From the NCBI GenBank assembly GCA_005406025.1, contig BGZK01000722.1, forward strand, positions 124,001-188,000: a DNA stretch of 64,000 nucleotides, given 5' to 3'. A program made the position numbers and the translations under genes. Shown here piece by piece: positions 60,801 to 64,000 of the stretch; position 1 is the stretch's first letter; each line of letters starts with the position of its first letter. The stretch is from Eumeta japonica. Lineage: Eukaryota > Arthropoda > Insecta > Lepidoptera > Psychidae. The notes beneath the pieces were generated by a model. The model did not search any database and was not told where the DNA came from. It worked only from the letters and a program-made list of their open reading frames with translations.

Positions 60801-63465
60801 TGATGTTTATGAATTTCAACTTCAGTACTGAAAGTTTACGTCAATAAAGAACTAATTAATTACTAATAACTCCGTCACGCGCTCCAAGTAATTTCTTCAT
60901 TATATTTTGACGCTCAATGCGATTTATATTTGATGTAACTCGATAAGAATGCCAAAAAAAAATCCTACCATTTTAATTAAAGTAGTTATTTTGATTTAGA
61001 ATATTTTTTTTGTGAAAAAGCATTAGTTAAATTAGGACGTTGAAAATACAAACAGACAAATTCTTTTCAAAACTTAAAGTAGTGTATGTCTACATTTAAA
61101 GTCACAAAAACAACAAACCAGAAAAATCTATTTTTTAAAACAACGAACTTTTTGCTTTCAACAAACGCAAAAAAACAATAAAAAATGTTTTCGCGTTTTT
61201 AAGACATAAAAAACATTTTAATAAGGACTTAAAATTTTCAAGCATCTTTTAATTTATGGCTTATATATTTACATTTCAATGTATTTGATTACAATATGAA
61301 ATAAAATAATCGTGTCTTTATTTATAGACATGTTATAATCCAAGTTAAATTATATTTGGGTCCAATAAATACTATTCGTTTAAAAACTATATAGTATTGA
61401 TGCAATACACCATAGATTTAAGAATAAAAAAAAGAAAGATTAACAATTCTTTTTAATAACATACGCTAGGGGTGAAAAAAGAAGAATTATTTATGAATTA
61501 TGGTAAATATAGGATAACAATGAGGTCAAAATAATAATTACATTAATCAATTTAAATATTATACTACAACTTACTTCTAGGTACTTAATTCAATAAAATT
61601 ATATTAGAACTCTTATATCTTTTAGATGAACAGAGACAGAAAATATATATACATTAAGGTAGTTATAATAAGTTCAAGGCCAAAAAATACAGGGAATAGT
61701 GTCTCTCTCGATTCCGATTCTGATGCCGTTCTTGATTTAGATTATTTATATTTCGATCATTATATTCCCCGTATACTTATACCTACTGCTTTTAGGTTAA
61801 AACTGAATCTCAATGAAAATATTTATTTCAACGGTTAAAAAGTATCTTAAAAGTAATTTTAACATTAAACCAATTAATATACAAATTTTATTCAGATATT
61901 GGTTTAGCTACGGAATTCGTTACAATTATTTAATCATGCCTTAATCAAAACCGTACTTTTGTTTGAGATAAAAAGTAACCCATGACCCTTTTCGGTCCAT
62001 AAATTATGTTAGCGTAAAAAATCATTTGGTCCGTTGCTGCATAAAAAAGAGTCAGCCAAAATATTCAAGGTAAGTATATGTAAATAACAATAAAAAATAA
62101 GTACTTAAGACAATAAGAAAAAATCAGAATAAAGTTTCCAATAAAATTTACTTTTATGTCATTTCGCACCTCAATGTTTCTTTTAATTCATGTCTTTGCT
62201 TTGCTTTCAAAAATGTTTGAATATTATGTTCGGAATTACTAGGATTATATTCATATTCTTTATTAACAATCAAACTTATCTAAATAATATGAATTTTTAT
62301 AACAAGCTTAAATTTCCCTCAAACTAAGTAAGTAGTAAGTATCCTTCAATCACATGTCTATCTAAAACTTAAACCTAATTTAGGATATCCTGTAGATGTA
62401 TGATTTTTTTAATGATTTAGATGTTAAAGAATTTCTGTTTGTTAATCGAACTTCGCTGAAGATTGCACATCAAATGAATTTTTAAGTAACAGTTACATGA
62501 ACATTTTTTTTAATAATCTAATAATTGTTTCTATTAATAATACGTAATTTAGATAAAGACTTCATAATTTCAACTGAAGTGTTATCTTAAAATACTTAAC
62601 TATTAAAGCTATTTTATGTATTTACTCGAATAATTGTCTGTAAGTACAATTGACACATTTGTCATATAGTTTTTCTGAAGAATTAAAGAATTAATTATGA
62701 AAACGCAGAAAACTTTGAAAAAATAGAAGGTTTTTTTAATTGTCTATGTAACTAATAATATAATTAGGCATATGTTACATGTAGAAGATACTAAAAATAT
62801 TCTGAAGATGATTAATAAGTCTAAGTTCCTAGATGCACCAATCGGCTTCTAATATTGATGTTGGTAGACACACACGTTTTGTCATGATATATGAAAACTG
62901 GTAGAGAATTGCTATTACCTTTAGCTGTTATAACCAATCGTTAGTTACGTGAATACAATCATTCAACCGTTACGTACAGTGGGTTAATGCTTCATCAATA
63001 AATACCAATGGTAGTCGACCATAATATTTTTTAATGACTGAAATCATAAAGAAATACAAATCTTACACATTTTTTTTTCAAATTATTTTAATTTATATTT
63101 GGTGTGTACAATTTTGAATTTGCAGCCATTTTTATAATCTTATCGTGACATTTATAACTAATCACAAGGATTTTGATAAATATAAAATACATATGTATTC
63201 TATATTTTATGTTAAGTGTATATACACAAGGTATATACTTTTTAGTTACGCCAGAAACATACTCGTAAGTTAACGCGAATACTCAAGGTAAACTATTATT
63301 ATAATAATATATTTCTTAAGAGTATAAACTTATAATACTTATAGACTTATAAAATGTGCTAAGCATACTTGACGTAAAATATTTAAATTTTTGTTGGCTC
63401 AACACTAGACAGCGCCTGTCCTTTGTATGCCACGGATTGTAAGTTTCAAAGTTTTTCTGAACTAG
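60800..63465. other. AT-rich DNA, no gene recognised
   Basis: The 70-codon frame at 61626-61838 (with LDSDSDAVLDLDY) is unrecognised. A donor-like AAG|GTAAGTAT lies at 62070 with no clear acceptor before it. Nothing else supported. Confidence 0.45.
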
Positions 63466-63469
63466 TGGA

Positions 63470-63910
63470 TTTTTGACGCTCGCCTGCAACATGCATTAAC
63501 ATGCAGCCTGCAACCCACCGCTGACCCTCGAAACTGCCTCTCCACTACGAATCTCTATCCAAAGGATTGAATATTGATTGGAGAGGATTGACTGAGATAC
63601 TCGTATTGAACACCTGAGTGTTATTTATTTTTTTAATTATCTTAGTCCGCTAATCGTTATATTGTTAATTCTACGTACGTTTCATGCCAACTAGGCACAT
63701 CCCCAGGAAATTACCGACAGTCACATCCATTAGGGTGTAAAGAGTATTAAAAACAACCGACACGAACTCGTTCAGTAAACCGCTGTCATGCAATGGTCAA
63801 ATAGCGACGAAAGCATCCTTAACAGCAGCCACAGACCACCACCAATAGACAAGCGTTTCAAATGTCACAGACTAACCATCACCAAACATTACCCAAATAG
63901 TTACAGGCAA
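63470..63910. promoter_or_regulatory. GC-richer, mixed-composition block at the right end
   Basis: ACGCTCGCCTGCAACATGC, TTAACATGCAGCCTGCAACC (the word GCCTGCAAC is repeated) and CACCGCTGACCCTCGAAAC, then a C/A-rich stretch at 63,790-63,900 (CAGCAGCCACAGACCACCAC). No coding frame. It may be regulatory or the edge of a feature continuing beyond the window. Confidence 0.25.
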
Positions 63911-64000
63911 GCGTCCAATAATGGCGATTTATAAATGTTAATTTGATCATTTAGCATATTATTATTATCTTTATGTTTTAAAATTTCGAAGGATTCCAAA

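Noticed and set aside
1..64000. Bacterial-type features (operons, CRISPR arrays, terminators)
   Set aside because: No regularly spaced direct repeats, no long adjacent frames and clearly eukaryotic transposons; these feature types do not apply.

Overview
The window looks like non-coding DNA from an insect nuclear genome, most probably a lepidopteran. The evidence is an AT-rich background with introns-and-repeats texture, no long open reading frames, no bacterial-style gene packing, and degenerate copies of transposable elements of kinds common in moths and butterflies: mariner, RTE-type LINEs, tRNA-derived SINEs with the 'cacaagcct..gcttagtttgg' tail, and the repeat ending in 'ggcgaaactataa..ggaaacct'. 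No convincing protein-coding exon of a host gene was found. The short ORFs (60-122 codons) are the size expected by chance in this composition, or are pieces of dead transposons.

Layout. 1-3,640: AT-rich, with GC-richer blocks at 440-600 and 2,655-2,770, a small foldback at 1,896-2,018 and a candidate 22-nt exon at 2,591. 3,640-4,715: dead RTE LINE on the plus strand. 4,715-25,400: AT-rich DNA with regularly spaced, sharply bounded GC-rich blocks (7.4, 8.4, 10.8, 12.3, 16.3, 18.1, 20.5, 22.3, 23.5 and 24.7 kb), a (GTGA)n microsatellite, a diverged interspersed-repeat pair (6.8 and 11.7 kb) and a lepidopteran-type repeat at 19.7 kb. 25,428-26,337: internally deleted mariner. 27.9-32.9 kb: more GC-rich blocks, a candidate 52-nt non-coding exon (29,720) and an AT microsatellite. 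33,394-36,845: a transposon nest with one end-to-end but dead mariner and one long dead RTE LINE, both minus strand. 37.65 kb: another LINE-like coding fossil. 41-52.6 kb: the most CpG-rich part, with island-like blocks at 42.1, 47.2-47.6, 48.0 and 52.0-52.6 kb; the last carries two good minus-strand splice donors and is the best promoter/first-exon candidate. 53-64 kb: AT-rich DNA with a candidate recursive splice site (58,125), a foldback MITE (59,661-59,992) and further GC-rich blocks at 57.2, 60.2, 60.7 and 63.5 kb.

Interpretation (inference). Compact GC-rich islands in AT-rich DNA, isolated splice-site pairs without coding potential and a possible recursive splice site together suggest the regulatory landscape or giant intron of a developmental gene whose coding exons lie outside the window. 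This rests on composition and motif reading only; alignment to related genomes and RNA-seq would decide it.
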